A stretch of 64,000 bases of DNA from Bacillota bacterium (GCA_023511485.1 JAIMBH010000004.1:35442-99441); one strand, 5' to 3'. Shown: positions 26,927 to 35,753, counted from the stretch's first letter. Translations and numbers: made by a program. The notes: generated by a model from the sequence alone, not told the origin.

Positions 26927-27838
26927 TTAAAGATAATCCTCATCCTCCATCTCGCGCAATCGCTTGCGCTTACGAAACGGGACAATAATGGCGGTTAAGA
27001 TTACTAAGCTGCTAAGCAGGTACCAGCCAATATCCCGAAGCTGCATAAGCCAGATGCTTTTAACCTCGCCGCTTGCAAAGCCCTTCCATTTGGCATTTAA
27101 ATTATCCTGGCTTAAGCCCAAAACCTGCGTGAGGGCATCATTGAAATCTAATCCTTTCTGGAGTTTTTCTATTACCTCATAGAGCTTCGGCTCACCAAAC
27201 TCATTTACAATGAAATCTATCACCATATATCCTTGTGCATAATCTTGCTTAGTTGCATTGTTATCTAAAGACTGGTTCTCATTCCCAACCAGATCTGGGA
27301 TATCCCTCGCAAGCGCATACTTAGCTATTTCTGCAGCCTCTATCCCAGGTTTAGACTCATAAATAGCAAGCCCCTCAATGAACCATATAGGAACTGTGTT
27401 TACCTTGGGTACGCTGCGCAAAAACATCATGTGACTTATCTCGTGCCTTAAAGTCGTGGTTGAGTTTCCAGCCCCGAGAAGGACTGCTATCATGTTTTGA
27501 CAAGGTGAGGCATAACCTGCAGCATCCGGTGAAGGGCTTCCGCTTAAGAAGGCGGCTTGATCGGTGTAAATATATAGGTTAATAATCTGGCTCTGGTTAT
27601 ACTTGTAGCGAGAAGCCATCTCAGTATAAATTCTCTCGGCAACATCGCCTATTTGTTCAATATCCGCTCTTTTTGGTGCATAGATTAAAAAGTGTTGCGT
27701 ACTAAGCGTTGCCCAATCACTTTGTAGGATGATGGCAAATACAAAAGAAGGGGTGAGCATTGAAACAAGAATCGCCATAATTATGACTCTTGCCAATAAG
27801 CCTTTAGTGCTCATCACGTGCGATATCGCCTTTTGCAT
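26927..27838 (-). CDS. Membrane-anchored gluzincin metallopeptidase (peptidase MA-like)
   Basis: A 303-residue predicted zinc peptidase facing the outside. It has an N-terminal hydrophobic segment (~15-37), an MA-like catalytic domain with HEISH at 132-136 and the third ligand probably E155 in WFIEGLAIYE, a helical region, and a C-terminal membrane span (~270-290) ending in basic residues (PFRKRKR). Such domains occur in actinobacterial and clostridial cell-surface proteins of unknown substrate. The gene begins directly after the stop of the lipoprotein gene, so the two are cotranscribed and may act together. Confidence 0.75.
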   Translation of the reverse strand: MQKAISHVMSTKGLLARVIIMAILVSMLTPSFVFAIILQSDWATLSTQHFLIYAPKRADIEQIGDVAERIYTEMASRYKYNQSQIINLYIYTDQAAFLSGSPSPDAAGYASPCQNMIAVLLGAGNSTTTLRHEISHMMFLRSVPKVNTVPIWFIEGLAIYESKPGIEAAEIAKYALARDIPDLVGNENQSLDNNATKQDYAQGYMVIDFIVNEFGEPKLYEVIEKLQKGLDFNDALTQVLGLSQDNLNAKWKGFASGEVKSIWLMQLRDIGWYLLSSLVILTAIIVPFRKRKRLREMEDEDYL

Positions 27839-28399
27839 CTAGTCCATGTCCTTAACTATCTCCAGAAGCTCATTGTTGGTAAGTGTGCTAACCATATGTC
27901 TATTGCCGTAATAAAACCCATCGTATATGGTATCAGGTTTCATCTCTAGGAAATTTGCCGGAATATAAAAGGTTACTGAATTTTGTAGGTCTTTGAAGAA
28001 GATAAACTTGGGCGGTTTATTATATGAAAACGTGACAACTGCGTACGCCTGATCTCTTATCACGGCCATGTCCTTTTCGGATAAGAGGGAATCGCTCGCT
28101 GGGCTACCCACCCGCAGAATTATTCGCTCACCAGCGTCGCATACCTTGTCGTATATCTTATCGCCTGGCTTAATAAGCCTCTGGGTGTGGTTGCAATATA
28201 TCTCTATTTTTATTGGTCTTCCGTATATGGTAACACCGGCACTTCTCTTTGTGAGTTCCAGGTCTTGTTTTTTAGCCTCGGAAGTCACATCTCTATGCTG
28301 CAAAGCATTGGATGCTAACTGCTTTGCACAAGACGTCAAAAGAGTCAGAGCAACTACCAGAAGTACCATAATTTTATGCTTTTGTGCTTTTATCTTCAC
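27839..28399 (-). CDS. Putative lipoprotein of unknown function
   Basis: I do not recognise the family. The 186-residue protein begins with a lipoprotein signal: basic residues, a hydrophobic stretch, and lipobox LTSC (Cys24). The mature part is soluble, with FSYNKPPKFIFF and YIPANFLEMKP. The start is GTG with GGAGG upstream. It abuts the peptidase gene and diverges from the RecB-like gene. Lgt and LspA encoded in this window would process it. Confidence 0.7.
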   Translation of the reverse strand: MKIKAQKHKIMVLLVVALTLLTSCAKQLASNALQHRDVTSEAKKQDLELTKRSAGVTIYGRPIKIEIYCNHTQRLIKPGDKIYDKVCDAGERIILRVGSPASDSLLSEKDMAVIRDQAYAVVTFSYNKPPKFIFFKDLQNSVTFYIPANFLEMKPDTIYDGFYYGNRHMVSTLTNNELLEIVKDMD

Positions 28400-28478
28400 C
28401 AGCCTCCTTGACCCTCTCCAATTGGTTAGGTAAACTGGTCAGGTGTAACTTACCAATCATTAACCTACAGGAGCAGAC

Positions 28479-29678
28479 GTGAGACTAAGCTATTCGGCGA
28501 TTTCAACATACCAGAAATGCCCCCTCTCCTACAAATTTGCCTATATCGATAGGCTACCAACCAAACCATCGCATTACTTAAGTTTTGGTAGCAGCATTCA
28601 CTCTGCACTAGAATTCTTTTACAACGTGGAGACAGCTGAGCCATGCAGTCTTGAGCGGTTGTTAGAAGAGCTTGATAACGTCTGGGAGAGCGAGGGATAC
28701 GAGGATGAGGCACACGAGCGGCAATACAAGGAAAAAGGGCGGGCGATACTAACCCAATTCTATAACGAAAACGTCCTTACATTTGCTATTCCGATTGCGG
28801 TAGAGAAGCGATTTGCTCTCGATATGGAAGGCATTACACTATCAGGTGTAATCGACCGCATAGATAGGCTCTCAAATGGGGGCATAGAGATCATTGACTA
28901 TAAAACCAATGATAAGCTTCCACCAAAAACAAAAATGAACACGGATTTGCAGCTTCCTATCTACCACATGGCGGTTGAAGAACTGTACGGAGTCGCCCCG
29001 CAAAAAGTCACGCTTTATTTTTTAGTTCCAAATCAAAAGATGAGCACCCGCAAAACTAAAACCGACGTTGCAAAAGCCAGGGATACAATTCTCAAGGTAT
29101 CAGAAGATATACGTGCCCAAAAATTTGATCCCTTCAAGAACCCTTTGTGCCCTTGGTGTGATTACATAGAATTCTGCCCACTTCATAAAGACGACCCGAT
29201 TATGCTGGCCAGAGCTGCCGCAAATGGCAAGGTGTCAAATGGGAAGAGCTTAAACGGCACAGCTCCAAAAACGACAATAGCAAAACTAAAGCAAAGTGCA
29301 GGCGAGATAGAAAAGGCAGTCGATGAGTATCTGGAGCTAGTGCAAAATATTAATAAGGCCCGCGCCAGGCTAAATGAGCTTCAATCAATCATCCACAACT
29401 ACTGTGAAGCAAACGGGCTATCCTTGGTCAGAGGCACGCGTGGAGGACTTGCCCGAAGAGTGCATAAGACTACCCACTATAATGTCAAAAAGCTCCGGGA
29501 GCTTCTCGAACCCCGTGGCCTTTGGGAGAAAATTCTCGACGTAAACGGGCGACTTTTAAAAGAGCTGCTTGATGATGAAGCATCGCAGGGAGAGCTGCGG
29601 AAAATAATCGAAACTGCAAAAGAAGTTGAGGACATAAGCTATGCTTTATACATTAAAGATGAAATAGGAGAAGAATAA
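28479..29678 (+). CDS. PD-(D/E)XK nuclease, RecB/AddB-type, probably with an iron-sulfur cluster
   Basis: A stand-alone RecB-family nuclease of 399 residues. The nuclease core shows GSSIHSALEFF (motif around H41), GVIDRID (D125), EIIDYKT (D140, K142) and QLPIYHM (Q158). Cysteines C14, C224, C227 and C233 match the AddB/Cas4-type 4Fe-4S arrangement. A C-terminal helical region follows (about 265-399). It starts with GTG and AGGAG five bases upstream. No helicase or cas genes are nearby, so a general DNA repair or processing role is more likely than CRISPR adaptation. Confidence 0.85.
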   Translation: MRLSYSAISTYQKCPLSYKFAYIDRLPTKPSHYLSFGSSIHSALEFFYNVETAEPCSLERLLEELDNVWESEGYEDEAHERQYKEKGRAILTQFYNENVLTFAIPIAVEKRFALDMEGITLSGVIDRIDRLSNGGIEIIDYKTNDKLPPKTKMNTDLQLPIYHMAVEELYGVAPQKVTLYFLVPNQKMSTRKTKTDVAKARDTILKVSEDIRAQKFDPFKNPLCPWCDYIEFCPLHKDDPIMLARAAANGKVSNGKSLNGTAPKTTIAKLKQSAGEIEKAVDEYLELVQNINKARARLNELQSIIHNYCEANGLSLVRGTRGGLARRVHKTTHYNVKKLRELLEPRGLWEKILDVNGRLLKELLDDEASQGELRKIIETAKEVEDISYALYIKDEIGEE

Positions 29679-29725
29679 AGGTAAAGGGGAAAGCAAAGGC
29701 AAGCAATAGCCTCAAATAACAACCA

Positions 29726-30604
29726 CTAAAGTTGCCCTCTAAAACAATATCCTATCAACTTATAAATCAATTTTGCAGCCAAAAAATCACTTGCTGGGTT
29801 GCCAGGGATAGGGGCAAGTTCGACTACATCAAAGCCAACCACTTTTTTATGAAAGGTCACCTCACGCAGGACATCAAGGATCTCGTACCAGGTTAAGCCA
29901 CCCGGCTCCGGAGTACCGACTGCCGGCACCTCAGATGGATCAAAAACATCCATATCGATGGTTATGTATACGGTGTCAGTCAATGCATCGACGATATCCT
30001 CTACACCGTAGTAACCGTAGCGATACTGCCTAGCAGTAACCGAAAAAATATTGTTGGTCTTAATAAATCTTGATTCCTCCTTGCTACTGTTTCTTATCCC
30101 AACCTGAGCGAAACTTACTCCCTCATCATAGATGCGTTTCATAACGCAGGCATGGCTATATTGAGTATTCTCATACTCGTCACGAAGGTCGGTATGAGCA
30201 TCAAACTGCAGCACACTAATGTCGGCATAAAAATCTTTGAATGCCTGAACTGCGCCGAGAGTAAGTGAGTGCTCCCCGCCTATCATTACGGGAAATTTCT
30301 CAGCCTCAAGGACGTCTAAAAATACACGCCGTACCGTATCAACCTGGTATCTTGGTCCCTCCATATTCGGCATTATCTCGTTAAAAGTATGGATACCTAC
30401 CTTATCATATATTTCTATATCCAGTTCCTCGTCATATAGTTCAACCTGGCGTGATGCGTTAATAATGGCAAGCGGCCCCTCCCGCGTGCCGGCTTTGAAC
30501 GAAGTCGTCGAATCGTATGGAAACGGCAGCACCACGACTTTAGACTCCTCAAAGGCATTGTGCTCGCTTATCCCTAAAAAATTAAAGGGAAGAGATGAAT
30601 ACAC
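29726..30604 (-). CDS. speB: Agmatinase
   Basis: Ureohydrolase converting agmatine to putrescine and urea. The 292-residue protein has all the manganese motifs: GGEHSLTLG, QFDAHTDLRDEY and ITIDMDVFDPSEVPAVGTPEPGG. The start is GTG with GGAGG. It lies downstream of the SpeH-like and DHS-like genes, though a terminator intervenes. Family specificity (agmatine versus arginine or guanidino acids) cannot be read with certainty. Confidence 0.9.
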   Translation of the reverse strand: MYSSLPFNFLGISEHNAFEESKVVVLPFPYDSTTSFKAGTREGPLAIINASRQVELYDEELDIEIYDKVGIHTFNEIMPNMEGPRYQVDTVRRVFLDVLEAEKFPVMIGGEHSLTLGAVQAFKDFYADISVLQFDAHTDLRDEYENTQYSHACVMKRIYDEGVSFAQVGIRNSSKEESRFIKTNNIFSVTARQYRYGYYGVEDIVDALTDTVYITIDMDVFDPSEVPAVGTPEPGGLTWYEILDVLREVTFHKKVVGFDVVELAPIPGNPASDFLAAKLIYKLIGYCFRGQL

Positions 30605-30669
30605 GTTAAACCTCCAGCAAAAATATAACCTGGCCTACTGGCTGAGCTTTTACCCTATTATACCGTAAA

Positions 30670-30732
30670 CATCTAGAAGCTATCAGTTATCAGCCATCAG
30701 CGCTAATAGTTGTTCTTATAGCTGATAGCTTC
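30670..30732. repeat. CTGATAGC-type dispersed repeat
   Basis: The segment contains AAGCTATCAGTTATCAGCCA and, inverted, ATAGCTGATAGCTTCT. Its ends form an inverted repeat (AAGCTATCAG / CTGATAGCTT). Relatives are at 23781-23818 and 36218-36236. Confidence 0.65.
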
Positions 30733-30778
30733 TAAAAAGCGTTCTCCCCGCCTTCCGGTCTTCGGGAAGCGGGGAGAT
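30733..30778 (-). terminator. Intrinsic terminator after speH
   Basis: Minus strand CTCCCCGCTTCC-loop-GGAAGGCGGGGAG followed by AACGCTTTTTAG. It lies 42 bp after the SpeH-like stop and separates that gene from speB. Confidence 0.85.
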
Positions 30779-30819
30779 TAATTGAGTAACATAAAACCCC
30801 TTTGTCTCAGCTTACATTT

Positions 30820-31170
30820 CTAGAATCTAGGAACGTGCTTGACTACAATATCCTCCTTCTTGATGTTAAGCTGCCTGCAAACCGACTCTAGGATTTTCTC
30901 GCAGCTCGTGGCGCCGCAGGTAAACACATCAAGGGCCATCTTGCCGTCATCGGCATAAGTATGGATTGAAACGTGGCTCTCATCGAGCATAATAAATGCG
31001 GTGCAGCCAGGCGATGAGTTGTGTCCAAAGTGGTATCTGGACTGGTTAATTATATTTGCACCAGCCTCGTTTGCTGCGTTGACAATAGTCTGTAGCAGCT
31101 TCTTGTCATCCACGAGGACATCGTAGTCCATGTTGTGGACGTCCACAATTAAGTGATTTCCCTTGTTCAT
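30820..31170 (-). CDS. speH: Pyruvoyl-dependent decarboxylase of the SpeH/AdoMetDC family
   Basis: A 116-residue self-cleaving pyruvoyl enzyme. The cleavage motif ESHVSIHT gives pyruvoyl Ser65, with His70 and Cys85 (DVFTCG) as processing residues. Known function of the family is SAM decarboxylation for spermidine synthesis. The usual F-x-P-x-G-x-SG block and HTWPE are altered here (FGHNSSPG, HTYADD), there is no spermidine synthase nearby, and an agmatinase is next door, so arginine decarboxylation is possible. It overlaps the DHS-like gene by ATGA. Confidence 0.85.
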   Translation of the reverse strand: MNKGNHLIVDVHNMDYDVLVDDKKLLQTIVNAANEAGANIINQSRYHFGHNSSPGCTAFIMLDESHVSIHTYADDGKMALDVFTCGATSCEKILESVCRQLNIKKEDIVVKHVPRF

Positions 31171-32207
31171 CTCTCAATCCTTTCTAGTTGATCTCCAACC
31201 CAACTAAAGTTTCTTTTTCTATAGAAATCCTTATTGGATTGTAAAAACGCTCCAACCAGAAGCGGCAATCCGATGGTTGAGTCTATATACACGGTTGCCA
31301 TTTGCGCTTCTTTGGAGATTTTACCCCAGGACTGCGCTTCCTCGAATGTGCAACCGCTTAAACCACCCCATTTCGGATCATCGGTAGTAATTTGGATGGC
31401 GTACTTGTGCCCGTTTACCTCACGATAACCCATCGTGTCCAACAACGGCTCCAACTGCTGGATATAATTTTTTGGCACGCCCCCGCCAACGTAGATTGCT
31501 CCAGTTTCTTCTGCTTGCAGTTTTATCTGGGCAATCTCATAGTTATCCCTAATTTGGTCAATGAACAGGCCTCTCTTTTGCCCGTTTGCATCTTTTTGAG
31601 CGTAAAGGTGAGTAAGGCCAATACCTATTGCGCTATCGCAAAGCGCGGGGCAAAAGACCGGGACTCCTTCTTCATAAGCCGCGCGTAGTATCGAATTGGG
31701 GTCTTCAATTCTTGAGCCCATGTAGGCTAGAAATTCGCGCGATGAATAGGAGCCAGGTTCAAGCTCTGAAGCTATCTTAGATATGGTTAACTCGACCGTT
31801 TCAAAATCCTGGTTGTCGACATACGTGTCATAGATGCGATCGATTTTGAGATCTTCAAGCACCTTGTCGTCGGCATGAGCTGAACCAACATAGTGGTGAT
31901 AGCCCATGGCCTCGATAAGATCGTGGGTGAGGTTCGCACCGGTTGATACAAGAACATCAACCATGCGCTTTTTAATCATGTCGCGGATTACCTTGCGTAA
32001 TCCACCCGGAACAATAGCACCAGCTATACCAAGAAAAATAACCGCCTTGTCGTCCCTCATCATATTTTGAAGAACAATTCTTGATTTTGCCAGGTTGCGG
32101 CTTTGAAATGACGTTGCCTCAAACCCTTGGAGAAGCTGGTTTAAATCAGCGATATTATCAAGATCCAAATGCTGGATCGGGAATTTTAACAAATCGTGTT
32201 TTTTCAA
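31167..32207 (-). CDS. Deoxyhypusine synthase-like protein
   Basis: A 346-residue member of the NAD-dependent deoxyhypusine/homospermidine synthase family. Seen are STGANLTHDL, the acidic substrate-pocket region and the catalytic lysine in SWGKIS (K296, equivalent to human K329). Bacteria lack eIF5A, so the usual archaeal/eukaryotic substrate is absent; homospermidine formation from putrescine or spermidine is the most likely role, but this is inference. The start is TTG with GAGGAGG. It leads the operon with speH. Confidence 0.88.
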   Translation of the reverse strand: MKKHDLLKFPIQHLDLDNIADLNQLLQGFEATSFQSRNLAKSRIVLQNMMRDDKAVIFLGIAGAIVPGGLRKVIRDMIKKRMVDVLVSTGANLTHDLIEAMGYHHYVGSAHADDKVLEDLKIDRIYDTYVDNQDFETVELTISKIASELEPGSYSSREFLAYMGSRIEDPNSILRAAYEEGVPVFCPALCDSAIGIGLTHLYAQKDANGQKRGLFIDQIRDNYEIAQIKLQAEETGAIYVGGGVPKNYIQQLEPLLDTMGYREVNGHKYAIQITTDDPKWGGLSGCTFEEAQSWGKISKEAQMATVYIDSTIGLPLLVGAFLQSNKDFYRKRNFSWVGDQLERIER

Positions 32208-32264
32208 CTGACCTCCTCACGGCGCTATACAGTTTTTAATACATGCGTCCACTTTTAGCAAAAC

Positions 32265-32279
32265 CAAGGTACAACCTTG
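32265..32279. promoter_or_regulatory. Palindromic operator candidate
   Basis: CAAGGT-ACA-ACCTTG is a perfect 6-bp inverted repeat with a 3-bp centre, placed between the promoter and the start of the DHS-like gene. It could bind a dimeric regulator. No candidate regulator gene is adjacent. Confidence 0.4.
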
Positions 32280-32295
32280 CAAATTCAACCTTTTT

Positions 32296-32324
32296 ATAAT
32301 AACGCTAAAGTTTCCAATATACAA
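32296..32324 (-). promoter_or_regulatory. Probable promoter of the polyamine operon
   Basis: Minus strand TTGTAT (32319-32324), 17-bp spacer, TATTAT (32296-32301), about 90 bp upstream of the DHS-like start. Confidence 0.6.
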
Positions 32325-32492
32325 TATATATTTTATGCTAAACAAAAGATTGCATAACAAATGCCTGCCCTAATTAATCAAAAAACTTATAAATTCCGCC
32401 TGGTTAATTAGCGCAAGCATGGCTAGAAAACAAACAATAATAAGAATAATAAGATAGAGTGTGGGGGTCAAGAGCTAAATGCTGATGGCTTT

Positions 32493-33377
32493 TTACGGCA
32501 CAATAACTTCAAGCACCCCCGGGGCAACTTCAAACTCAATCGGCGTTACCCCTATTATATCGCCGTCGGCCTGAACCGGAATCGTCTCGGCTGATTTTAC
32601 CTCAATTTTCTTTACCTGCAGGTATGAAACATCTCTAAATCTCAGGTGGAACTGTCCGATCGCTCCTGCTAGGTATTTATAAAGGGAAGCCTTCTGCGTT
32701 TTTGAGAAAATGCAGAGATCGAGATAACCATCGTCAGTTGCCGCTTTTGGGGTTACCTTAAAAATGCCACCATAGTAGCGGGTATTTCCAATTACAGCAA
32801 ACGAGCCTTCATATTGGTTGCCATCTGCTTTGATTTTAAGCAAGGGCGGTTTGTAAAACATCAAGGTCTTGATGGCGGCAACAACGTAGGCTGTGTCTTT
32901 CAGCCAGTATTTAAGTCTGAGGTCAAGATTTTCTATAACTGCCGCATCAAATCCTATGCCAGCTACATTAAGAAAATATCTGCCGGTATCTGTTTTTCCT
33001 AGATCAATTCGCCTGGTCTTGCCTCTAATTATTACATCAACTGCAGACCGCAAATTTAAGGGAAGGCCTGTCTCCTTCACAAAATCATTGGCAGTTCCGC
33101 CGGGGATGACCCCCATTATAGTCCCTGTACCTGCAATCCCGTTAGCGACTTCTGCAATCGTGCCGTCTCCACCAACCGCCACTACCAGCCTGTAGCCATC
33201 CTGGTACGCCCTGTGCGCGATATCGATCCCGTGCCCCAACTGAGCAGTAAACTGAAGCTCGGCCGGGTAACCGCGACACGAAAACTCTTCATACGCTGCT
33301 ACAGCAATTCTCTTTGCGCGCCCTTGCCCTGCGGTTGGATTTGCAATTAGATATACCCCGGTTCTTTGGCCAAGCAT
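32493..33377 (-). CDS. Diacylglycerol kinase-family lipid kinase (YegS/BmrU type)
   Basis: Phosphorylates a lipid, probably diacylglycerol. The 294-residue protein has the nucleotide-binding motif AVGGDGTIAEVANG and IPGGTANDFVKETGLP, then the C-terminal beta-sandwich domain ending in FEVAPGVLEVIVP. Exact lipid substrate cannot be determined. It follows the pseudouridine synthase gene by 23 bp. Confidence 0.9.
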   Translation of the reverse strand: MLGQRTGVYLIANPTAGQGRAKRIAVAAYEEFSCRGYPAELQFTAQLGHGIDIAHRAYQDGYRLVVAVGGDGTIAEVANGIAGTGTIMGVIPGGTANDFVKETGLPLNLRSAVDVIIRGKTRRIDLGKTDTGRYFLNVAGIGFDAAVIENLDLRLKYWLKDTAYVVAAIKTLMFYKPPLLKIKADGNQYEGSFAVIGNTRYYGGIFKVTPKAATDDGYLDLCIFSKTQKASLYKYLAGAIGQFHLRFRDVSYLQVKKIEVKSAETIPVQADGDIIGVTPIEFEVAPGVLEVIVP

Positions 33378-33400
33378 TTACAATTTACCTTTCTACTAAT

Positions 33401-34402
33401 TCACCGGTTAGTCGGCTCATCGGCGAACTGTTCCTCAGGATACATTTTTCTGAGTTTATCCAGGACATTCTGTAGGTCCGGGGGAAGCTTATCTTCAAAA
33501 AGCATACGCTCACCTGTCCTCGGATGAGTGAATTCAAGTTTATACGCATGCAGGAACTGCCTGTTAAGCCCCAGGTCTCTTTTAGAACCACCTGAACCGT
33601 AAAGGGGATCACCAACTACCGGATGGCCGATATATTTCATGTGCACCCGAATCTGGTGGGTACGCCCTGTCTGAAGACTTACTTCAACCAAGCTATAATC
33701 ATTATACATGGCAAGCACCCTGTAATGGCTAACTGCCTCCCGAGCAGATGTTCCCATAACAGCCATCTTTTGCCTGAACTTTGGACTTCGCCCGATTGGA
33801 GCATCAATTGTACCTTTCATTTCCTTAAAGCGGCCATGGACAAGGGTGAGGTAAGTGCGCTTAATTTCCCTGTTCTTTAGCTCCCAACTTAGCTTCTGGT
33901 GGGCAAAATCATTTTTCGCGATGATCATAAGACCTGAAGTATCTTTATCCAGGCGATGGATTATTCCAGGCCGGGTAACGCCACCAATGCTGGAGAGCTC
34001 TGGTGCATGTGCAAGAAGAGCATTAACCAGCGTGCCGCTGGCATGCCCATGAGCCGGATGAACAACCATCCCGGCTGGTTTGGATAGCACAATAATGTCG
34101 CTGTCCTCATACCTGATATCAAGCGGTATAGGTTCAGGTTTTACTTCGGTGGATTCGGGTGGGGGAATGGCAACATCTACCATTTCTCCCGCTTTAAGAC
34201 GGTAATTTTTATCGGCTTGTCTGCCTTCTACTAAGACTAATCCCTTTTTAATCAGATTCTGGGCTAAACTTCTCGAGGCAATCTCAGGGTTTTTTGCAAG
34301 AAATACGTCCAGTCTCTGGCCTGCATCTTCTTGTCCAACAACCAGAGAAAACTCAAAAGTCCCTATCTCCTCGTTATAAGTTCCTCTTTCTGTGAGGTGC
34401 AT
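33401..34402 (-). CDS. rluD: RluA-family 23S rRNA pseudouridine synthase (RluD-like)
   Basis: Converts uridines to pseudouridine, probably in 23S rRNA. The N-terminal S4 RNA-binding domain (about 25-90) precedes the catalytic domain with HRLDKDTSGLMII (catalytic Asp) and TGRTHQIRVHM. The 333 residues include a ~20-residue N-terminal extension. It begins immediately after the lgt stop, in the common lspA-lgt-rluD neighbourhood. Confidence 0.93.
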   Translation of the reverse strand: MHLTERGTYNEEIGTFEFSLVVGQEDAGQRLDVFLAKNPEIASRSLAQNLIKKGLVLVEGRQADKNYRLKAGEMVDVAIPPPESTEVKPEPIPLDIRYEDSDIIVLSKPAGMVVHPAHGHASGTLVNALLAHAPELSSIGGVTRPGIIHRLDKDTSGLMIIAKNDFAHQKLSWELKNREIKRTYLTLVHGRFKEMKGTIDAPIGRSPKFRQKMAVMGTSAREAVSHYRVLAMYNDYSLVEVSLQTGRTHQIRVHMKYIGHPVVGDPLYGSGGSKRDLGLNRQFLHAYKLEFTHPRTGERMLFEDKLPPDLQNVLDKLRKMYPEEQFADEPTNR

Positions 34403-35185
34403 TTAATTGTTCGCCTGTTCTGTCTCAACCCGATTTGATCTGAAGTAATAACCAAATATAACAGTAAGCCCTGTCACCAGCATTATTATACTGAATATTT
34501 GGGATGCGCTCATCCCTAGGGCAAAAGTTGGGTTTGTGCGGAAGAACTCGACGATAAACCTTGAAAAGCCGTACATTGAGATATAAATCCAGAACAGCAA
34601 CCCATCGCTTTTAATCCGAGACCTGGCCCAAAGTAAAATGCCTAAAATAATCAGGTTGTATGTAAATTCGTAAAGCTGGGTTGGATGTAGAGGTATGCCA
34701 AGAGGCCTGGCTGATGATTCGCTATTCGTAAATGTGACTCCCCATGGAAGGGACGTTTCTTTCCCGTAGCAACACCCGTTGGCGAAACAACCAAGCCGAC
34801 CAATTGCTGAACCAAAAGCCAGTGACGGCGCAACCATATCGGCAACTCTGCCGATTGAAAGTCTTCTCTGCCTGACAAAAATCAGAACGGCTAAAGCGCC
34901 ACCGATTAAGCCTCCATAAAATACAAGCCCGCCCTGCCAAATTGCAAAAACCTGTGCCGGGTTAACAGCAAAGTCGCGCCAATGATCTACTACATAAACC
35001 AGTCTTGCACCGATAATCCCGCCAATCATAGCGAAAAGAACTATATCGTATGCAAGATCGGGATAAAAACCTTTTCTCTTTGCCTCGCTTCGAATTAGAA
35101 ATATGCTAAAAAGGAAAGCAACCGCAATAGCTACGCCATAAGTGTGTATGGTGACCGAGCCTATCTTAAAAAGTATTGGTAACAC
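34403..35185 (-). CDS. lgt: Prolipoprotein diacylglyceryl transferase
   Basis: Attaches diacylglycerol to the lipobox cysteine. A 260-residue polytopic membrane protein with HTYG near the N-terminus and the Lgt signature GSAIGRLGCFANGCCYG, then HPTQLYE and SRFIVEFFR. The start is GTG preceded by GGGTGGGGG. It is paired with lspA. Confidence 0.96.
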   Translation of the reverse strand: MLPILFKIGSVTIHTYGVAIAVAFLFSIFLIRSEAKRKGFYPDLAYDIVLFAMIGGIIGARLVYVVDHWRDFAVNPAQVFAIWQGGLVFYGGLIGGALAVLIFVRQRRLSIGRVADMVAPSLAFGSAIGRLGCFANGCCYGKETSLPWGVTFTNSESSARPLGIPLHPTQLYEFTYNLIILGILLWARSRIKSDGLLFWIYISMYGFSRFIVEFFRTNPTFALGMSASQIFSIIMLVTGLTVIFGYYFRSNRVETEQANN

Positions 35186-35209
35186 TATCCCCCACCCTTT
35201 TTCCTGGGA

Positions 35210-35665
35210 TTATCCCACCTGAGAAGATTCTTTGCGAGCATTAATTAAAAAGATAATGCTAAGCATTATAGCACCCACGACTATTGACGAGTCGGCCAGG
35301 TTAAAGACCGGCCAAATTCGCAGATCTATAAAATCAGTAACTTCTCCTAAAAAAATCCTGTCAATTACGTTACCTACCGCACCTCCAAGCAGCAGACCCA
35401 AGGCTAACATCTGCTGGCGGTCCTCCACTTTAGCACGCAGGTAATAGTATACTATTACAGCTATAACCACAATACTTACAACTAGAAAAATGATTTTTTG
35501 GTTTGGCAGTAACCCAAATGCAGCCCCAGAATTTCTCACGTGTGTTACATGAATGATCCCCGGAACTAAAGGGTATGAGGAATTGACCGGCATAAGATAT
35601 CGAATAAAGACCTTTGTAGCCTGATCAAGCACTATTACAAACGCAGCCACTATAAACAAGAACAT
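35210..35665 (-). CDS. lspA: Lipoprotein signal peptidase II
   Basis: Aspartic membrane protease that removes lipoprotein signal peptides. The 151 residues form four membrane helices. Catalytic aspartates are in NVIDRI and FNLADSSI; NSGAAFG is also conserved. It acts after Lgt, encoded 25 bp downstream. Confidence 0.96.
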   Translation of the reverse strand: MFLFIVAAFVIVLDQATKVFIRYLMPVNSSYPLVPGIIHVTHVRNSGAAFGLLPNQKIIFLVVSIVVIAVIVYYYLRAKVEDRQQMLALGLLLGGAVGNVIDRIFLGEVTDFIDLRIWPVFNLADSSIVVGAIMLSIIFLINARKESSQVG

Positions 35666-35703
35666 TAAACCACCAAGAAATAGATTTTATTACTTCTAGT
35701 TTA

Positions 35704-35737
35704 ACTCTTTGATTTTTCATTTTCTATTCTCTAGCCT
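35704..35737. repeat. Short TTTGATTTTTCATTTTC repeat
   Basis: TTTGATTTTTCATTTTCTAT resembles part of the repeat at 7290-7333. It lies between the dksA/traR-like gene and lspA. Confidence 0.45.
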
Positions 35738-35753
35738 GGAGGGAGGGCCGGGC

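Larger units (their letters stand above)
32208..32492. other. Regulatory spacer upstream of the DHS-like gene
   Basis: This 285-bp spacer is AT-rich and contains the promoter and palindrome annotated separately. On the left-reading strand after the lipid kinase gene, no clear terminator is visible; a fragment of the CTGATGGC repeat family is at 32472-32490. Confidence 0.5.

Noticed and set aside
28479..29678. Cas4 nuclease
   Set aside because: The cysteine and PD-(D/E)XK pattern is shared with Cas4, but there is no CRISPR array or cas gene, and the protein is about twice the length of Cas4.
31167..31330. Apparent loss of the catalytic lysine in the DHS-like protein
   Set aside because: I first aligned the lysine to VKVYAD, which is ATVYID here; the true catalytic lysine is in the WGK motif and is present (K296).
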